Below the pieces are notes generated by a model. That model saw only the letters and a program-made list of their open reading frames with translations, had not been told where the DNA came from and searched no databases. 64,000 nt of DNA from Pseudomonas fluorescens (GTDB lineage: Bacteria > Pseudomonadota > Gammaproteobacteria > Pseudomonadales > Pseudomonadaceae): positions 1 through 64,000 of the forward strand of contig NZ_CABVIY010000002.1 in assembly GCF_902498195.1 (NCBI RefSeq), read 5' to 3'. Made by a program: the position numbers and the translations under genes. Positions 37,000-46,332 of the stretch are shown here, in pieces (within the stretch, counting starts at the first letter, position 1; each line of letters opens with the position of its first letter).

Positions 37000-38457
37000 A
37001 TGCAGTACGACACGCTGATCCGCAACGCCCTGATCATCGATGGCAGCAACCGCCCCGGCTACCCTGCCGACGTGGCGATCCTCAATGGCCGCATCGAGTG
37101 CATCGGCGACTTGCGCGACGCCCGCGCCGCCGAGGACATCGACGCACAGGGCCAGGTGCTGGCGCCGGGATTCATCGACGTGCACACCCATGACGACACG
37201 GTGGTGATCCGCCAGCCGCAGATGCTGCCCAAGCTCAGCCAGGGCGTGACCACGGTGATCGTCGGCAACTGCGGGATCAGCGCGTCACCGGTCAGCTTGC
37301 GCGGCGATCCGCCGGACCCGATGAACCTGCTGGGCACAGCCGCCGCGTTTGTTTACCCGAAGTTCAGCGATTACCGCGCGGCGGTCGAAGCGGCAAACAC
37401 CACGCTGAACGTGGCCGCGCTGGTCGGTCATACCGCGTTGCGCAGCAACCACCTCGATGACCTGTTTCGCACCGCCAGCGCCGATGAAATCGCCGGCATG
37501 CGCGAGCAATTGCGCGAGAGCCTGGAAGCCGGTGCGTTGGGGTTGTCCACCGGTCTTGCCTACGCCAGCGCCTTTTCGGCGTCCACCGACGAAGTCATGC
37601 AACTGACCGAAGAACTCACGGCGTTCGGTGCGGTGTACACCACCCATTTGCGCAGCGAATTCGAACCGGTGCTGGAGGCCATGGACGAGGCGTTCCAGAT
37701 CGGCCGTCACGCCAAATCCCCGGTGATCATTTCCCACCTCAAGTGTGCCGGCGCCGGTAACTGGGGACGCAGCCCGCAGCTGCTGGCATCCCTGGAGCAG
37801 GCGGCGAAAACCCATCCTGTGGGCTGCGACTGCTATCCGTATGCGGCCAGTTCCTCGACCCTGGACCTCAAGCAAGTCACCGATGCCCACCGCATCACCA
37901 TCACCTGGTCGACACCGCACCCGGACATGGGCGGTCGCGACCTGATGGACATCGCCGCCGAGTGGAACCTGTCGTTGCTCGATGCCGCCCGCCAGCTGCA
38001 ACCGGCGGGGGCGGTGTATTACGGGATGGACGAGACCGACGTGCGACGGATTCTCGCGCATCCGCTGTCGATGGTCGGCTCCGATGGCCTGCCGGAAGAC
38101 CCGTTCCCGCACCCACGCCTGTGGGGCGCCTTTCCACGGGTGCTGGGGCATTTCAGCCGCGACGTTGGGCTGTTCCCGCTGCACACCGCCGTGCACAAAA
38201 TGACCGGGCTGTCGGCGGCGCGATTCGGTTTGAAGGAGCGCGGCGAAATTCGCGAAGGGCATTGGGCGGACCTGGTGCTGTTCAACCCGGCGACCATTCG
38301 CGATGTGGCGGACTTCAACGATCCACAACGGGCCGCCGAAGGTATCGAAGGGGTGTGGATCAACGGTGTGCTGAGCTACCGCGACGGCCAGGCGAACGGG
38401 CGCAGGGAAGGGCGGTTCCTGGCGCGGGAAGGGGATTTGCGTACAGGGTTTAATTGA
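37000..38457 (+). CDS. N-acyl-D-amino-acid deacylase (D-aminoacylase)
   Basis: This amidohydrolase removes the acyl group from N-acyl-D-amino acids. From the ATG at 37000 (1 nt after the rpiR stop) it is 485 aa. The metal and catalytic residues of Alcaligenes D-aminoacylase are matched with a 4-5 residue shift: His62 and His64 (DVHTHDD), Cys91 (GNCGIS), His216 (TTHLRSE), His246 (SHLKCAG) and Asp362 (VGSDGLPEDPF). The upstream reading from 36718 lies inside rpiR and is rejected. No D-amino acid dehydrogenase or RidA gene follows. Confidence 0.92.
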   Translation: MQYDTLIRNALIIDGSNRPGYPADVAILNGRIECIGDLRDARAAEDIDAQGQVLAPGFIDVHTHDDTVVIRQPQMLPKLSQGVTTVIVGNCGISASPVSLRGDPPDPMNLLGTAAAFVYPKFSDYRAAVEAANTTLNVAALVGHTALRSNHLDDLFRTASADEIAGMREQLRESLEAGALGLSTGLAYASAFSASTDEVMQLTEELTAFGAVYTTHLRSEFEPVLEAMDEAFQIGRHAKSPVIISHLKCAGAGNWGRSPQLLASLEQAAKTHPVGCDCYPYAASSSTLDLKQVTDAHRITITWSTPHPDMGGRDLMDIAAEWNLSLLDAARQLQPAGAVYYGMDETDVRRILAHPLSMVGSDGLPEDPFPHPRLWGAFPRVLGHFSRDVGLFPLHTAVHKMTGLSAARFGLKERGEIREGHWADLVLFNPATIRDVADFNDPQRAAEGIEGVWINGVLSYRDGQANGRREGRFLAREGDLRTGFN

Positions 38458-38464
38458 CTGAAAA

Positions 38465-38532
38465 GATCGCAGCCTGCGGCAGCTCCTACACCGGATCGCA
38501 TGTCCCTGCAGGCGCTGCCGCAGGCTGCGATC
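38465..38532. repeat. Palindromic repeat, type C
   Basis: Imperfect inverted arms (gatcgcagcctgcggcagct and complement) lie 8 nt after the deacylase stop and are followed by CTTTG. It may protect or end the operon mRNA. Confidence 0.87.
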
Positions 38533-38643
38533 CTTTGATTCTGGAATAGTGGCACATTGAGATTAAAGAATGCCATCACCAAGCCGATTCGCTGACGTAC
38601 AGCCCGGCTACACTGTGGGCTATTTCTGTCTGGGAGCAACTTG

Positions 38644-39012
38644 ATGAGCTTCGGCAAAACCACTCCAATCCTGCGGATCTTCGATGAAATCAAGGCCGTG
38701 GAATTCTACGTCGACTTCCTGGGTTTCAAGATCGACTGGCAGCACCGTTTCGAAGCCAACTTCCCGCTCTACCTCCAAGTCTCCCGCGGCGAATGCGTGT
38801 TGCACCTGTCCGAACACCACGGCGACGCCACACCGGGCTCGGCCCTGCGCATCGAGACCGACGAACTGGAAACCTTCCAGCAGCAATTGCTGGCCAAGGA
38901 ATACCCCTTCGCCCGCCCGCACATCCAGGCCATGCCATGGGGCAGCCAGGACATGACCATCAGCGATCCGTTTGGCAATCGGTTGGTGTTTACCAATGCG
39001 ATCAGCGCGTAA
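38644..39012 (+). CDS. VOC/glyoxalase-superfamily protein
   Basis: This 122-aa protein is a single vicinal-oxygen-chelate unit: TPILRIFDEIKAVEFYVDFL at the start, GECVLHLSEHHGDATPGSAL in the middle, and MTISDPFGNRLVFTNAIS at the end. The layout is that of bleomycin-resistance-like and glyoxalase-like proteins that work as dimers. The metal ligands and substrate are uncertain. The ATG at 38644 is preferred over the TTG one codon earlier. It is a single gene between repeats. Confidence 0.85.
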   Translation: MSFGKTTPILRIFDEIKAVEFYVDFLGFKIDWQHRFEANFPLYLQVSRGECVLHLSEHHGDATPGSALRIETDELETFQQQLLAKEYPFARPHIQAMPWGSQDMTISDPFGNRLVFTNAISA

Positions 39013-39024
39013 GAGTTAGATCGC

Positions 39025-39089
39025 TTTCGCGAGCAGGCTCGCTCCCACAGGGTGTTCATTGAACCTGTGGGAGCGGGCTTGCTCGCGAA
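39025..39089. repeat. REP pair, type B
   Basis: Inverted copies of the type-B REP (tttcgcgagcaggctcgctc on the left, gagcgggcttgctcgcgaa on the right) lie between the VOC gene and the 3' end of the chemoreceptor gene. Confidence 0.87.
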
Positions 39090-39118
39090 TGGGGTTTCCA
39101 TTCAACGCAAAGTAAATG

Positions 39119-41041
39119 TCAGACCCGGAAGTGGCTGACCATCATCTGCAACTGATTCCCCAACCGCGCCAGTTCAACGCTGGACTTGGCTGTCTCATCG
39201 CTGGCCGCAGCGGTCTGCTCCGACACGTCGCGCACGTTGATGATGCTGCGGCTGATTTCTTCGGCCACGGCGCTTTGCTGCTCGGCGGCGGCGGCGATTT
39301 GCTGGTTCATCGACTGGATGTTGGACACGGTGCGGGTGATGCTTTCCAGTGACTCGCCGGCCTTGCGGGTCAGGGCCACGCTGCTGTCGGTGAGGACGCG
39401 GCTGCTGTTCATCACCGCCGACACTTGTTGCGTGCCGTTTTGCAAGCCGGCGACCAGGCCTTCGATTTCTTCGGTGGACTTCTGCGTGCGTTGGGCCAGG
39501 CCACGCACCTCGTCGGCCACCACGGCAAAACCACGCCCGGCTTCACCGGCACGGGCCGCTTCGATGGCGGCGTTGAGCGCCAGCAGGTTGGTCTGTTCGG
39601 CCACGGCCTTGATCACGTCCATCACGCTGCCGATCTTGTCGCTTTCTTGTTGCAGCACGCTCATGGCTTCGGTGGAGCGCACCACCTCACTGGCCAGGCG
39701 TTCGATCTGGGCAATGGCTTCGTTGACCACTTTGTCACCCTCGCGGGCTTCGCCATCGGCCGCGGCGGCGGCTTGCGAGGCTTGTTCGGCGTTACGCGCG
39801 ACTTCCTGAACCGTGGCGGTCATTTCGTGCATGGCGGTGGCGACCTGATCGGTCTCGACCTTCTGGCTGTTGACCCCGGCGCTGGTTTGTTCGGTCACCG
39901 CAGACAGTTCTTCGGCGGCGCTGGCGATCTGGGTCACGCCATCGCGGATGCCGCTGATCAAGTCGCGCAGGGTCACGCCCATGCGGGCGATGCCTTGTTG
40001 CAATACCCCGAGTTCGTCGCGGCGGGTCACCCGGACGTCATGGGACAGGTCGCCGCTGGCGATGCGATCGACCACCGCCAGTGTCTCGCGCAGCGGGCCG
40101 GTGATCTGCCGGGTGATCAGGACGGCGGCGATCAGGCCCACGAGCAATGCCAGTACAGTGCTGAACAGTTGCAGGGTGCGGGCCTGGGCGCTTTCGGCAT
40201 CGCGGCGGTCCAGCTGGATCTGGTACAGCTGCTCGCTCAGCGAAACGATGGCGGCGCCTTCGTCAGTCATTTCCTTGCGTGCCACCACGATCTCGTTGCT
40301 CGCGGTCTTGTAAGCCTGCAAGGCACTGCGGTAGTTGCCCAGCGCGGTTTCCAGTTGACGCAGGGCCTGTGGCTGAATGTCGGCCAACTGCGCGTTGAGG
40401 GATTTCACGCTGGCGATGGCGGCATCCAGTTGCGCGACGGCTTTCTGCTCGGTGTCGGCGTTGGTGGTGGCGATGTAGCCACGGACTTCGTAGCGGGCCA
40501 GCAGGAAGGCTTCCTTGGCGGCGCTGATGGCCTGGAACTGTTCGAAACGTTGATCGCTCGGCGGCAGTTGTTGCACGCGGGTGTTGATGTCATTGATCAG
40601 CGTGCTGGCGGTTTCCGCGTTGGCGGTCATCTGCTCGCGAGCACTGTTGCCGGCGCGGTAGGCACCACGCATTTTGCTCAGGGATACCTTGTAGGCGTCG
40701 ATGACGGCGCCTTGTTCCTTGAGCAGCTTGAGGTTTTCCGGGCTCTTGAACTTCACCAGCAGCGCTTGCTGTTGCGCCGAAAACGCTTCGAGGGTGGTCT
40801 GCACATTCTGCGCGGTGGTTTCATCACCGTCGGCGAGCATGTATTGCAGGCGCACCACGCGCAGTTTGGTCAGGCCGGCGTTGAGCTGGGTGATGTCGCT
40901 CATCCAGTTGCTGCGGTCGATCAAACTGCCGAGGCTGGTCCAGCCGGTCAGGGCGAGGACGCAGGTCAGGGCCAGGACCAGGCCAAAGCCCAGGCCCAGT
41001 TTCAGGTTCACGCTGATGTTGCCGAACCAGCTATTCATCAA
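39119..41041 (-). CDS. Methyl-accepting chemotaxis protein, probable HBM-type ligand domain
   Basis: This chemoreceptor (640 aa) has a first membrane helix near residues 12-32, a large helical periplasmic domain of about 250 residues, a second helix near 288-310, a HAMP domain, and a signalling domain with the conserved tip [20 protein letters not shown] followed by [18 protein letters not shown]. The periplasmic size and helical pattern fit the helical bimodular (HBM) class known from P. putida McpS, which senses TCA-cycle acids. The ligand here is inferred only. It is a stand-alone gene with repeats on both sides. Confidence 0.9.
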   Translation of the reverse strand: MMNSWFGNISVNLKLGLGFGLVLALTCVLALTGWTSLGSLIDRSNWMSDITQLNAGLTKLRVVRLQYMLADGDETTAQNVQTTLEAFSAQQQALLVKFKSPENLKLLKEQGAVIDAYKVSLSKMRGAYRAGNSAREQMTANAETASTLINDINTRVQQLPPSDQRFEQFQAISAAKEAFLLARYEVRGYIATTNADTEQKAVAQLDAAIASVKSLNAQLADIQPQALRQLETALGNYRSALQAYKTASNEIVVARKEMTDEGAAIVSLSEQLYQIQLDRRDAESAQARTLQLFSTVLALLVGLIAAVLITRQITGPLRETLAVVDRIASGDLSHDVRVTRRDELGVLQQGIARMGVTLRDLISGIRDGVTQIASAAEELSAVTEQTSAGVNSQKVETDQVATAMHEMTATVQEVARNAEQASQAAAAADGEAREGDKVVNEAIAQIERLASEVVRSTEAMSVLQQESDKIGSVMDVIKAVAEQTNLLALNAAIEAARAGEAGRGFAVVADEVRGLAQRTQKSTEEIEGLVAGLQNGTQQVSAVMNSSRVLTDSSVALTRKAGESLESITRTVSNIQSMNQQIAAAAEQQSAVAEEISRSIINVRDVSEQTAAASDETAKSSVELARLGNQLQMMVSHFRV

Positions 41042-41178
41042 ATTCCTCCAGGAACGTAGTGCTTCTCGATCGTCGGTTGGCTGGAAGATTGTTGTTTTTA
41101 GGTGCCAGCAAGGTATTCAGAAGGGGTTTATCGGCAGCAAACACGAGAGCTGAAAGGATTTTATGGCCAGGATCAAAA

Positions 41179-41248
41179 GATCGCAGCCTGCGGCAGCTCC
41201 TACAGTGGAGGGTGCACAACCTTGCAGGCGCTGCCGCAGGCTGCGATC
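41179..41248. repeat. Palindromic repeat, type C
   Basis: Inverted arms (gatcgcagcctgcggcagct and near-complement) flank a short loop and are followed by TTTGC. It lies between the divergent chemoreceptor and histidine-phosphatase genes, about 140 nt upstream of the chemoreceptor start. Confidence 0.87.
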
Positions 41249-41332
41249 TTTGCTTTCAGCTTTTTTTCACAAGCGTTTCACCCCCTGCCCACGTCTGCCT
41301 CTCTACCCTCGGCGCATCGAATGAAAGGGTGT

Positions 41333-42025
41333 ATGCCGGCGAGGCGGCTTGATGTGGAATTGAGACTGAGTCTGTTTGGAATCACCCGCTCGATTGATCT
41401 GGGTCCCTTGGCCCGCTTTCGCAATGCGGCGGTGGTGCTGGCCTCGGCGCTTTTGGTGGTTCCCCTGACGCTGTTTTTACTGCGCCCGGCCGCCGTGCCG
41501 GACCTGGCCCATGGCAACGTCGCCGGTGCACGGGCGTTACAGGCGGGCTGGGCCAAAGGCGACATGATCGTGTTGGTGCGCCACGTCGAACGTTGCGATC
41601 ACTCCCGCGCCCCTTGCCTGAGCGGCAACGACGGGATTACCGACCGTTCGCGCAGTGTCGCGGTGGCCGTCGGCGCGCAGTTCGAGCAACTGGGCCTGGA
41701 CAGGGCCGACTTCTACAACAGCCCGATGATGCGCACGGCGCAGACCTCCAGCTACATGTTCAACAAGGTCAATGCCGGGGACGAGTGGTTGATCAACTGC
41801 AAGGGCACCATGCTGCGCGATGCGATGGCGCACAAGGTCGCCGGTCGCAACCTGATCCTGGTGACCCACAGCGAATGCATGTCGCAACTGGAGAAGGACC
41901 TCGACTTGCCGTCCTCGACCCTGGGTTACGGCGCTTCACTGTTTATCACCGCCGATCCTCTCAAGGCTCCCCGCATGCTGGGCTACATCGAAGCCTCGGA
42001 CTGGCGCTCGGTGACCCCCGAATGA
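41333..42025 (+). CDS. Membrane-anchored histidine phosphatase family protein
   Basis: This protein (about 230 aa) has an N-terminal membrane anchor (AAVVLASALLVVPLTLFLL) and a histidine-phosphatase (phosphoglycerate-mutase-like) domain: catalytic motif LVRHVERCDHS, then SPMMRTAQTSSYMF, and a second catalytic histidine in LVTHSECM. It resembles the Ais/PmrG branch linked to lipopolysaccharide phosphate removal, but the substrate is unknown. The start is uncertain: ATG at 41321 or 41333, or GTG at 41354 with GAGGCGG before it. Its stop overlaps the next gene (ATGA). Confidence 0.82.
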   Translation: MPARRLDVELRLSLFGITRSIDLGPLARFRNAAVVLASALLVVPLTLFLLRPAAVPDLAHGNVAGARALQAGWAKGDMIVLVRHVERCDHSRAPCLSGNDGITDRSRSVAVAVGAQFEQLGLDRADFYNSPMMRTAQTSSYMFNKVNAGDEWLINCKGTMLRDAMAHKVAGRNLILVTHSECMSQLEKDLDLPSSTLGYGASLFITADPLKAPRMLGYIEASDWRSVTPE

Positions 42026-42885
42026 ATTCACTCTCCGCACCGGAACACCCCATGCAGACGCCTTCCCGCTCCCGTTTTTACTGGATGAACTTCGGTATCC
42101 CGCTGGCCTGTGCGGTCGTGGTGTTCCTGATGTTCGACCTGACCAGAATCGACATCGCCTTCAACGATCTCTTTTTTGACCCGGTGACACAGACCTTTCC
42201 GCTGGACCATGTGCATCTGTTCGAAAAAATCACCCACAAATGGGCGCGGATCATCCCGAACTGGACCGGGGAATTGGCGATCATTGGCGCTTTGTTGTCG
42301 TTAATCTGGCCGCTGTTGAAGGCCGGGAAACATCCGAAGGTCAACGCGTTCCTGGAAAAAATCAAAGTCGCGCCGGTGCTGCGGTTTGCCAGCAAGCATC
42401 GGCGGGATTTTCTCTACGTGGTGTTCGCGTTTGCCATCAGTACCGGCCTGATCCACTACCTCAAGGGCCACACCAGCGTGTATTGCCCGATCGAAACGAC
42501 ACAGTACGGCGGCAAGATCGAGCACAAGGAGTGGTACGAAAACTTCGATTTGCTCAAGGTGGCCGGTGACGGTCGCTGCTGGCCGGGCGGGCATGCCTCG
42601 GGGGGCTTTACGATGCTGGCGCTGTACTTCGTGGCGCGTCGTTATCGCTGGCAGTACTCCAGGGCGCTGATGTATGGCTCGCTGGGGCTGGGTTTTGTCT
42701 ACGGTACGACCCGCGTGTTGCAGGGCTGGCACTACATGTCCCACACGTTCTGGGCCGGGATCGTCGTGTGGCTGGCGTGTTTGCTGACGGCGCTGGCGTT
42801 TTATGGGCGGGCGCGGCTTGAGCTGCCAGTGCTGCAGAAGGTTGAAGAGCCTGTGTTGGCAGCTGAGACCTTGCCCAGGTTCTAA
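42022..42885 (+). CDS. PAP2-family phosphatase, membrane-bound
   Basis: This 287-aa integral membrane phosphatase has three motifs in PAP2 order: KGHTSVYCP (the usual K-x6-R-P with Arg replaced by Cys, a known subgroup pattern), CWPGGHASGGF (PSGH motif), and TRVLQGWHYMSHTFWAG (SR-x5-H motif). PAP2 enzymes of the envelope remove phosphate from lipid A, phospholipids or undecaprenyl pyrophosphate. It overlaps the histidine-phosphatase gene by 4 nt, so both may act on the same envelope substrate. An alternative start is ATG 42052, with GGAAC before it. Confidence 0.87.
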   Translation: MNSLSAPEHPMQTPSRSRFYWMNFGIPLACAVVVFLMFDLTRIDIAFNDLFFDPVTQTFPLDHVHLFEKITHKWARIIPNWTGELAIIGALLSLIWPLLKAGKHPKVNAFLEKIKVAPVLRFASKHRRDFLYVVFAFAISTGLIHYLKGHTSVYCPIETTQYGGKIEHKEWYENFDLLKVAGDGRCWPGGHASGGFTMLALYFVARRYRWQYSRALMYGSLGLGFVYGTTRVLQGWHYMSHTFWAGIVVWLACLLTALAFYGRARLELPVLQKVEEPVLAAETLPRF

Positions 42886-42909
42886 ATTGTCGTTGCCTGG
42901 GACATAGCT

Positions 42910-42991
42910 TTCGCGAGCAAGCCCGCTCCCACATTTGATCGGTGTCGTACAGGCGAACGCGGTCAAATGTGGGAGCGGGCTTGCTCGCGAA
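42910..42991. repeat. REP pair, type B
   Basis: Inverted copies of the type-B REP (ttcgcgagcaagcccgctcc and complement, extended by cacatttga / tcaaatgtg) lie between the convergent PAP2 and rimJ genes. Confidence 0.88.
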
Positions 42992-43016
42992 GAACGATAA
43001 CGCGGTCGTGGACGTG

Positions 43017-43604
43017 TTAACCCAGACTCCGCGACCACTGCCGCTCCGGATCCTCCCAAACCTTGCTGACCAATGCCGTCAGCACATGGTCCTGCCAGCA
43101 CCCGGCAATGTTCAGATAATCCCTGGCATAGCCTTCACGCTCGAAACCCAGGCGTTCCAGCAACCGCGCGCTGCGTTCGTTGCCGGGGATGTAGTTGGCC
43201 ATGATCCGGTGCAGGTTCAGGCTTTCGAACATGTAGCCGATGCCCGCCTCAAGCGCTTCGCGCATCAGGCCCTGGCCCTGGTGGGACTCGCCCATGTGAT
43301 AGCCGAGATAACACGCCTGGAACGCCCCGCGAACGATGCCGCTGAAATTGCACGCGCCGATCATCTGCCCGCTGTCGCGATCCAGCACCGCGAAGTGCAC
43401 CGCATAGCCTTCATCGAACGCCATGGCCTGTTGCGCCAGGCGCGAGCGGATTTTTTCCGGGCTGTAGTAATCGTCCGCGCGAACCGGCGTCCACGGCGCC
43501 AGGTGCGCGTGGTTGCGTTGGTAGAAATCGCTTTCCAGCGCGGCTTGAGCGGGGCTCAGGATCGCCAGCGTCAGGCGCTGGCAGGGCAGGGTGAAGATCG
43601 TCAT
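43017..43604 (-). CDS. rimJ: RimJ, ribosomal-protein alanine N-acetyltransferase (GNAT)
   Basis: RimJ acetylates the N-terminus of ribosomal protein S5 in E. coli. The 195-aa protein matches E. coli RimJ closely: the GNAT acetyl-CoA site in HQGQGLMREALEAGIGYMF, the block GACNFSGIVRGAFQACYLGY, and the C-terminal LHRIMANYIPGNERSARLLE and WQDHVLTAL. The start at 43604 is preferred to 43661, whose extension has no family support. It is convergent with the PAP2 gene and downstream of the TonB receptor gene, with a terminator between. Confidence 0.9.
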   Translation of the reverse strand: MTIFTLPCQRLTLAILSPAQAALESDFYQRNHAHLAPWTPVRADDYYSPEKIRSRLAQQAMAFDEGYAVHFAVLDRDSGQMIGACNFSGIVRGAFQACYLGYHMGESHQGQGLMREALEAGIGYMFESLNLHRIMANYIPGNERSARLLERLGFEREGYARDYLNIAGCWQDHVLTALVSKVWEDPERQWSRSLG

Positions 43605-43659
43605 CGGGCGCTCCGGGCGCGTTGCCCATGAAGGAGGGAATGACGAGCAATCTACAGGC

Positions 43660-43686
43660 AAAAAAAAGCCCGCGGGAGGGCGGGCA
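43660..43686 (-). terminator. Rho-independent terminator of the TonB receptor gene
   Basis: A GC-rich hairpin (gcccgc / gcgggc with a 6-nt loop) has an A run on its left, which reads as a T run on the minus strand. It ends the receptor transcript before rimJ. Confidence 0.8.
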
Positions 43687-43821
43687 AACCGTAGTTTCTT
43701 GAATGAGCGAAGCCAATGTACAGGTTGCGCGTTTAAGGCGGGGTGAAGAAAAGTTCATCAACGGATCGACGCGCGGTGCATTCCTTGCGGGGTGCACGCG
43801 CGCATCGAGTGCCGGCCAGCG

Positions 43822-46245
43822 TCAGAAGTTGTACTTGAAGCTGGTCATCACATTGCGTGGGGCGCCATACACGCCATACAACCCGGACTGGCTGTAATAC
43901 TCGCGATCGAACAGGTTGTTCAGGTTGACCGACGCACTGAGGTGCTGGCTGATGTCATAGCGCGCCAGCAGGTTGGTAACGGCGTAGCTGCCCTGGCTGA
44001 AAGTGTGCAGGTCCGCCCCGACTTTGCTCTGCCAGTTCACGCCGCCGCCCACGGTGATTTTGTCCAGTGGCCCTTGCAGGCGGTAGGTGGTGAAGGTCTT
44101 GACGCTGTTGCGCGGCAGGTTGGTGCTGATGCGTTGGTCGTCGGCATCGGTGGTGACCGAGTAGGCATACCCGGCCGACGCCTGCCAGCCTTCGGCCAGT
44201 TCGCCGTTCAGCTCCAGTTCGATGCCTTTGGAGGTGGTGTCCTGTTCGGCGCTGTACACGTTGTCGTGTTGCCAGATCGCCAGGTTGTCCTGCTCCAGTT
44301 TGAACAGCGCCAGGCTGGAGTTGAGCTTGCCGTCCAGGTGCGTGCCCTTCAGGCCGATCTCGTAGCCTTTGCCTTCCATCGGGTCGAGCGGTTTGTTGTC
44401 TTCGTCGGTGACCCACGAGGCTTGCGGGTTGAAGATCTTGGTGTAGCTGGCGTACACCGACCAGGTGTCGTTGAGGTCGTAGACCACGCCGGCGTACGGG
44501 ATGTACACGCCGGTTTCTTCGCGATTGACCTCGGTTTCTTCGCCGCCGTAAGGGCGGTCGGAGGTGTCGCGCTTCCAGTTGATGACGCGGCTGCCGAGGA
44601 TCAGGCTCAGGTCGTCGGTCACGCTGAAGCGCGAGGTCAGGTAGGCCGCGTACTGGTTTTCGTCGATCGACGATTTGCCGCTTTCGGTGAAGTTCGGGTC
44701 GACCGATTTGCCGTCCCAGGTGAACAGGTTGTCGATCACACCCGCCGGGGAATTGGCGTAGTCGTAACGCCAGCCACCCCAGGTCGGCACATTCTCCTTG
44801 TACTGGGACAGGGTCATGCCGGTGATCAGTTCGTGCTGGCGACCGAACAAATCGAACGGCCCGGTCACGTAGACGTCCAGGTTGTCCTGGCGCGGGGTGC
44901 CGGAGAAGCGCACCGGCAATTGCGTCAGGCCGCTGCCATCCGGATTGAGGTCGCCCATGGCGAAGTTGAAGGCCTCGTCGAATTTGTTTTCGGCGTGGGT
45001 GAGTTCGATCTTGCCGCTCCAGCCGTTGCCCAACTGCTGCTCGATGGAGGTGAAGAAGCTGGTCTGTTCGTGATCGTTGTACGACCATTCCGGCCCGGCA
45101 TTCAGCGAGCGCTTGAGGTTACTGCGCTCACCGGTGCTGAGGCGGGTGGGCAGGCCGGAACGCAGGGGCGAATCGACGTCGGTGCGCTGGTAACTGAAGC
45201 CCATGGTCAGCAGCGTGTCTTCGGTCAGGTCGAATTCGGTGATGCCGTAGATCAGTTGCGATTGCAGGTTGTAGCGATCGATCCAGGCCTTCTCTGTCTT
45301 GTAGTCGGCCACGAACCGGCCGCGCACATTGCCGGTTTCGGTCAGTGGCCCGGAGACGTCGAAACCGGTGCCGTAACGGTCCCAATTACCCGCTTCGCCG
45401 GTGACGCTGGCCTGGGCTTCGGCGGTCGGGCGTTTGCGGATCAGGTTGATCGTCGCCGAGGGGTTGCCCATGCCGCTGATCAACCCGGTGGCGCCCCGCA
45501 CGACTTCGACGCGGTCATACATCGCCATGCTCTGGGCGTAGTTATCCAGGCGGGTGTTGGTCGGAACCCCATCGATTTCATAGTTCTGGATCGCAAAGCC
45601 GCGGGACCAGTAAGCATCGGTTTCAGAACCCAGCCCGTCGCGTACCACCGTGATGCCGGGCGTGGCTTCCATGGTGTCGGTCAGGGTGGTCAGGCGCTGG
45701 TCGTCCAGGCGCTGGCGGGTCATGACTGTCAGCGATTGCGGGGTTTCCCGGGGGGTGAGGTTCAGGCGCGTCGAGCTGCTGGACGAGTAAGTGGTGTAGA
45801 GCCCGGTGCCTTCGGTGGTCGAACCCGGCGCCTTGCCGGAAATCGACACCGCGCCCAACTGCAAGGTATCGCCCGTACTTGCTTGCAACGAATAATTGCC
45901 ATTGGCACCGCGACTGCTTTCAAGGCCCGTGCCGGCGAGCAGGAGTGCCAGGCCTTGATCCGCGTCGTAGCGCCCCTTGAGCCCGGACGTGGCTCGGCCT
46001 TCGGTCAGGGAAGGGGAATAGGACAGCAGGATGTGTGCGGTCTCGCCGAATCGGCTCAGCGCTGGCGCCAGCGGCCCGGCCGGAATGTCGAAGTCCTGCT
46101 GCGCCTGCTCGGCGGCGGCCCAGGTGGGCAGCATCAGCAGCGGGGCGGCCGCCGTCATGCAGGCGATGCCCTGAACCACGGCGCCCGCCAGGTTTTGCTT
46201 GAGTGATAAGTGCCAGCCCCGGCGTTTGCGTGCGGTGGAATCCAC
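43822..46245 (-). CDS. TonB-dependent siderophore receptor with N-terminal STN signalling domain
   Basis: This outer-membrane receptor (807 aa) begins with a signal peptide (cut near residue 45 after WAAA), an STN domain (FDIPAGPLAPALSRFGETAH, residues about 52-105), a plug (TPRETPQSLTVMTRQRLDDQ; MYDRVEVVRGATGLISGMGN), and a beta-barrel ending in aromatic Phe (SFKYNF). It belongs to the FpvA/FoxA-type group. The STN domain plus the adjacent FecR and FecI genes show cell-surface signalling. The start codon is GTG at 46245 with GGGGAA before it. The siderophore bound cannot be read. Confidence 0.93.
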   Translation of the reverse strand: MDSTARKRRGWHLSLKQNLAGAVVQGIACMTAAAPLLMLPTWAAAEQAQQDFDIPAGPLAPALSRFGETAHILLSYSPSLTEGRATSGLKGRYDADQGLALLLAGTGLESSRGANGNYSLQASTGDTLQLGAVSISGKAPGSTTEGTGLYTTYSSSSSTRLNLTPRETPQSLTVMTRQRLDDQRLTTLTDTMEATPGITVVRDGLGSETDAYWSRGFAIQNYEIDGVPTNTRLDNYAQSMAMYDRVEVVRGATGLISGMGNPSATINLIRKRPTAEAQASVTGEAGNWDRYGTGFDVSGPLTETGNVRGRFVADYKTEKAWIDRYNLQSQLIYGITEFDLTEDTLLTMGFSYQRTDVDSPLRSGLPTRLSTGERSNLKRSLNAGPEWSYNDHEQTSFFTSIEQQLGNGWSGKIELTHAENKFDEAFNFAMGDLNPDGSGLTQLPVRFSGTPRQDNLDVYVTGPFDLFGRQHELITGMTLSQYKENVPTWGGWRYDYANSPAGVIDNLFTWDGKSVDPNFTESGKSSIDENQYAAYLTSRFSVTDDLSLILGSRVINWKRDTSDRPYGGEETEVNREETGVYIPYAGVVYDLNDTWSVYASYTKIFNPQASWVTDEDNKPLDPMEGKGYEIGLKGTHLDGKLNSSLALFKLEQDNLAIWQHDNVYSAEQDTTSKGIELELNGELAEGWQASAGYAYSVTTDADDQRISTNLPRNSVKTFTTYRLQGPLDKITVGGGVNWQSKVGADLHTFSQGSYAVTNLLARYDISQHLSASVNLNNLFDREYYSQSGLYGVYGAPRNVMTSFKYNF

Positions 46246-46332
46246 GAGTTGTTCCCCATTGAATTGAATGTCTGGGGTTTAAGTCTCGCGAGAATCGAAA
46301 ACGGACCACCCAAGCGAAAAATAAATTGAGCG

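Noticed and set aside
34734..37049. Minus-strand ORF of 771 codons across gntP and rpiR
   Set aside because: It spans two clear plus-strand genes and their junction; composition is typical of an antisense shadow (rich in His, Gln, Arg).
43792..46206. Plus-strand ORF of 804 codons opposite the TonB receptor gene
   Set aside because: It mirrors the receptor gene almost exactly. The minus-strand protein has signal peptide, STN, plug and barrel, while the plus-strand product is low-complexity and unlike any family.
46246..46332. FecI-dependent promoter of the TonB receptor gene
   Set aside because: The gap is where one is expected, but no segment matched a known ECF promoter well enough to report coordinates.
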